Shown here: one piece after another, positions 60,498 to 64,000 of the stretch
How the letters are laid out: each line of letters starts with the position of its first letter
How positions within the stretch are numbered: the first letter of the stretch is position 1
Assembly (NCBI GenBank): GCA_937918905.1
Contig: CAKZSH010000060.1
Location: 1 to 64,000, forward strand
From: an uncultured Saprospiraceae bacterium
GTDB taxonomy: Bacteria; Bacteroidota; Bacteroidia; Chitinophagales; Saprospiraceae
Reading direction: 5' to 3'
DNA length: 64,000 nt
Position numbers and translations under genes: made by a program
The notes under the pieces: generated by a model
The model's input: only the letters and a program-made list of their open reading frames with translations
What the model was told of the DNA's origin: nothing
The model's database searches: none

Positions 60498-60612
60498 GGA
60501 ATATTAACTTTTGAAAAAATGTGATTATTGATTTTTAAAAACTTCCACTCCGATTCACTTTCATTTATACACATAAATTATGCTACTAATATGTTTTAGT
60601 ATAAAAAAATGG

Positions 60613-60721
60613 GTTCTTTGACAAATTCCGTGTTTATGAGTCAGTTAAAAGTCGAAATCAACACTTCCTTCGGTCGTTTTTGCTTCCAACTTTTAACTGA
60701 CCACGGAATTTGTCAAAGAAC
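60613..60721. repeat. Palindromic repeat family 2, copy B
   Basis: GTTCTTTGACAAATTCCGTG (60613-60632) perfect with CACGGAATTTGTCAAAGAAC (60702-60721); core CAACACTTCCTTCGGTCG. Confidence 0.92.
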
Positions 60722-60856
60722 GAAAAAAACATAAACACCTGATTATCAATTGATTTAAATAATTTAATTTGCTCCTCATTGGGAGTTTATAATATAAACT
60801 TTTATTTACTCACATGTCTCGATTATTCGAGATTTACTAAAATTTTAATAAAAAAT

Positions 60857-61483
60857 ATGGCAAACTTAATTGATTTACTAGAAGGACAACTCTCGGAGGG
60901 ATTGGTAGAGCAACTTGCAGGACAACTGGGAGGTGCTGATAAAAACCAAACTGCTGATGCAGCTTCTGGAATTATTTCTATGATTACTTCTGCTTTGGCA
61001 AAAAATGCAGCTACTCCTGAAGGTGCTGGTGCTTTGGCAGGTGCTTTGGATAGAGATCATGATGGTAGTATCCTTGATGACTTGATGGGGTATGCGACTG
61101 GTAATATTCCTCAACAGCAACAACAAACTCAAAGTAGTATGTTAAATGGTACTGGAATTTTAAAACATATCTTAGGTGGAAAACAAGCTAATGCAATCGA
61201 AGTCATCAGTAAAATGAGTGGACTTGGTGGCGGACAAACGGGTAACTTGATGGCTATGCTGGCTCCTATTGTAATGGGTATGTTAGGTAAACAAAAGAGA
61301 GAACAAAACCTTGACCAAGGTGGTCTAGCTGATATCTTAAATCAATCGGTTCAATCTTCTACGCAAAAACGTAAAGAATTAGGTATGATTGGAAAATTCT
61401 TAGATCAAGATGGTGACGGTAGTATCATGGATGATTTGGCTAATATGGGTATGAAAGCCTTTGGTCGATTTTTGAGAAGATAA
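60857..61483 (+). CDS. DUF937 domain-containing protein
   Basis: MANLIDLLEGQLSEGLVEQLAGQLG...DRDHDGSILDDLMG...DQDGDGSIMDDL; start moved from 60779. Confidence 0.88.
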   Translation: MANLIDLLEGQLSEGLVEQLAGQLGGADKNQTADAASGIISMITSALAKNAATPEGAGALAGALDRDHDGSILDDLMGYATGNIPQQQQQTQSSMLNGTGILKHILGGKQANAIEVISKMSGLGGGQTGNLMAMLAPIVMGMLGKQKREQNLDQGGLADILNQSVQSSTQKRKELGMIGKFLDQDGDGSIMDDLANMGMKAFGRFLRR

Positions 61484-61511
61484 TTTTTGCTTCAAAAATT
61501 CGCAAACAATT

Positions 61512-61549
61512 TGAGCGTCTAACCATTCGGTTAGACGCTCATTTTTTTT
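61512..61549 (+). terminator. Rho-independent terminator
   Basis: TGAGCGTCTAACC attc GGTTAGACGCTCATTTTTTT. Confidence 0.88.
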
Positions 61550-61562
61550 ACACCATACCGAT

Positions 61563-61691
61563 ACGAGTCAAGGTCTGACTTAAAAAGTCAGGCTTTGACT
61601 TTTATTGACCTCCTTTTTCTATTGACTTTATTTTATATTGATGTTCTCATAAGTCAAGGCTTGACTTGGAAAGTCAAACCTTGACTCGTGC
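61563..61691. repeat. Composite palindrome: two hairpins in inverted orientation
   Basis: ACGAGTCAAGGTCTGACTTAAAAAGTCAGGCTTTGACTT ... AAGTCAAGGCTTGACTTGGAAAGTCAAACCTTGACTCGTGC. Confidence 0.82.
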
Positions 61692-61708
61692 TTGTGTATG
61701 CACTAATC

Positions 61709-63205
61709 TTATGTTTCCAACAAATTTGAAATTAAATTTAAAATAGGAATACAATAAGAAGTGAACAATAAAAACATAACCAAATAAAACCCCACTAACT
61801 TCCATTTGCTCCTACCGAAAAATTTAAAACCATATTCAAATCCTTTTAACAAAGGAATCAATATTGCTAAAATACATGGATGCAAATAAATGATTTTCAT
61901 AAAACTATAATCTCTACCCGTAGCCGTAAAAAGAATAATAAAAGCTACAAATCCAAAAATAAAAATATGGAATATCCAATCCTGATTATCATTGATAGAG
62001 TTCCATTTTTTTCTAAAAAATAACCCAATCCATTTTTTCAAATCTTTTAAATATCCAATTAAAAATAAAATCAAAGGAATCATTCCCAATACTAATGAAA
62101 CTCTTCCTATGTTCATCATGGTAGGGTTCGTGGATTGCCATTTCCCAGCAGGCCAATTATCAAAATATATAAAATTCGATCTTCCATACAGTTGTGACCA
62201 AAGAGAGGTTCGATGTAGAGGATACTCATCATTATATTCATTGGTAATCTTTGGATTTTGAAGCATATCAATTAACCTAAAAGTAAAATATCCTTCTGCA
62301 ACAGATCGTATTCCAGGGCGACGAAAAGTAGTTTTTTCAATTAAATATGGCGCATCCGTAACTGGAGTGTTATAAACAACTAGCTTCCCATATTTTTTGT
62401 AATTATCAAAATACTCTCCGAAGTACCCAACGAAAAATGTTGTTGTAATTATAAAAAACAATAAACTTACAAAATAGCTTTTCCAGCTCTTTTTTAAGTT
62501 TAATATTATTTTTATAAAAAAAATAATAACAACACCTATGATTAATATAAATGCATTTCCCTTTGTGAGACCTGCTAGAATGGAAATCATCAATAAAACT
62601 AAAAAGTATTTTAGGTCAAATTTATCGATCAACTTATAAAGTGCAAATAGAATTATAGTTCCAAACAAAATTAAAAATGCATCATTGGAAGCTTGAGCAT
62701 GGATAGCGATAAATCTTGGATTCAAAGCAATCATGGCAAATGACAATAACTTTATATGATCTTCAAAAGGTTGTCTTTTTATAAATATCCAACACATTAA
62801 AAGGGTAAAAATGCCTGCGATTGCATTAATAAGTTGTGCTAAAATAGTACGGAATGCCTTCGTTTCTAAATTGAAAAATTGTGATAACTTAGCTACTGAA
62901 TAATGATAAAACTTGGGATGATAACATTGCCAACATCGTTGTGGCTCGGGTATTTCTCCTTCATTAAAAATAAATTCTGCCACCTCAATATGATCGTCAT
63001 TTGCAGCACCATCATTTACCCGTGCAAGCGAAATCATCAAAGATGACGCAATTGCAAATAAAAAAAATAATGATATTGTAAATGATGATTTTTTTTCCAA
63101 AAACATATTTAAAGGTAAAGAAGACATTAGACTTAATACCGATTTTTTTTTGCAAAACCAGTATATTTGTCCAACCGCTTCAAATTGTTTTACAATTGAG
63201 AACAA
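61709..63205 (-). CDS. Polytopic GT-C family glycosyltransferase-like protein
   Basis: 498 aa with many TM helices; LNPRFIAIHAQASNDAFLILFGTIILFALY. Confidence 0.72.
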   Translation of the reverse strand: MFSIVKQFEAVGQIYWFCKKKSVLSLMSSLPLNMFLEKKSSFTISLFFLFAIASSLMISLARVNDGAANDDHIEVAEFIFNEGEIPEPQRCWQCYHPKFYHYSVAKLSQFFNLETKAFRTILAQLINAIAGIFTLLMCWIFIKRQPFEDHIKLLSFAMIALNPRFIAIHAQASNDAFLILFGTIILFALYKLIDKFDLKYFLVLLMISILAGLTKGNAFILIIGVVIIFFIKIILNLKKSWKSYFVSLLFFIITTTFFVGYFGEYFDNYKKYGKLVVYNTPVTDAPYLIEKTTFRRPGIRSVAEGYFTFRLIDMLQNPKITNEYNDEYPLHRTSLWSQLYGRSNFIYFDNWPAGKWQSTNPTMMNIGRVSLVLGMIPLILFLIGYLKDLKKWIGLFFRKKWNSINDNQDWIFHIFIFGFVAFIILFTATGRDYSFMKIIYLHPCILAILIPLLKGFEYGFKFFGRSKWKLVGFYLVMFLLFTSYCIPILNLISNLLET

Positions 63206-63217
63206 CTATAAAAAAAT

Positions 63218-64000
63218 ATGCAATCCAAATCTATTTTAACTTTCCTACTATTTATAGTTGTCTGTGCTGTTCCGCTATTCCTTAATCTTGATACGATGCC
63301 CATGAAATTATGGGATGAATCAAGGCTTGCCAATAATGCAATTGAAATGTTACAAAATGGAAATTGGCTCATCCCCCACTTTGAGGGACAACCCGATATG
63401 TGGAATACCAAACCTCCACTTTTGATTTGGGTACAGGTTGTTTTTATGAAAATATTCGGTTGCAATGAACTGGCACTTCGGCTACCTTCTGCACTTGCTG
63501 GACTAGGAACCATTTTATTGGTTTTCTTTTTTTGTAAAAAAACATTACAAAATCAAGTACTCGGTTACATGGCAGCTTTAGTTCTAGTGACCACTACTGG
63601 CTATGTTACAGATCATGTTACCCGCACAGGTGACTATGATGCTTTCCTTATTTTTTGGACAACACTTTCGAGTTTACTTTTTATTGCTTGGGCAAATTCG
63701 GAAGAAGAAAAAGAAAAAACTAAACTCCTTTATTTTATCGCAATCAGTTTTGCACTAGCGGTATTGACCAAAGGTATTGCAGGTCTGATGATTCTCCCCG
63801 GTATGTTTATTTACCTTTTGGTAGCAAAAAAAATCATTCCTTTGTTGAAAAACAAACATACTTATTTCGCATTGATTAGTTTTCTCTTTTTGGCAGCAGG
63901 TTATTATTTTTTAAGAGAACAATATAATGAAGGATACCTTCAAGCGGTTTGGGAAAATGAACTTGGAGGAAGATATCTCACTTCATTGGAAGGGAATGAA
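63218..64000 (+). CDS. Glycosyltransferase family 39 / ArnT-like membrane protein (truncated by window end)
   Basis: Open frame from ATG 63218: MQSKSILTFLLFIVVCAVPLFLNLDTMPMKLWDESRLANNAIEMLQNGNWLIPHFEGQPDMWNTKPPLLIW. Confidence 0.85.
   Translation, partial: MQSKSILTFLLFIVVCAVPLFLNLDTMPMKLWDESRLANNAIEMLQNGNWLIPHFEGQPDMWNTKPPLLIWVQVVFMKIFGCNELALRLPSALAGLGTILLVFFFCKKTLQNQVLGYMAALVLVTTTGYVTDHVTRTGDYDAFLIFWTTLSSLLFIAWANSEEEKEKTKLLYFIAISFALAVLTKGIAGLMILPGMFIYLLVAKKIIPLLKNKHTYFALISFLFLAAGYYFLREQYNEGYLQAVWENELGGRYLTSLEGNE

Overview
64-kb chromosomal window from an AT-rich Bacteroidota (Saprospiraceae-like by gene content). I support about 40 genes. They include a tandem pair of TPR-histidine kinases plus a LuxR-type regulator, xdhC, an FadH-like oxidoreductase, hemB, yidD, gltX, dnaB, fabH and ddl. 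There is also a type IX secretion cassette (3082-aa adhesin, PorP/SprF, OmpA/PD40), an orphan Pycsar-effector-like (PycTM) protein with a degenerate HD domain, and a pseudouridine-synthase homologue lacking its catalytic Asp. No CRISPR array, rRNA, tRNA, prophage or complete IS was seen. The most unusual layer is in the intergenic DNA: about 29 long, often near-perfect inverted repeats, roughly one per 2.2 kb. Several are dispersed multi-copy families. One has clear transposition hallmarks (18-bp TIR plus 9-bp target duplication). Many with unrelated arms are built from degenerate 7- or 8-nt periodic units and share a loop-proximal TCGAAWA motif. One 117-bp palindrome with perfect 51-bp arms sits in frame inside a membrane glycosyltransferase gene, like a Rickettsia palindromic element. 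All calls come from reading the sequence and supplied ORFs; no searches or computations were run.
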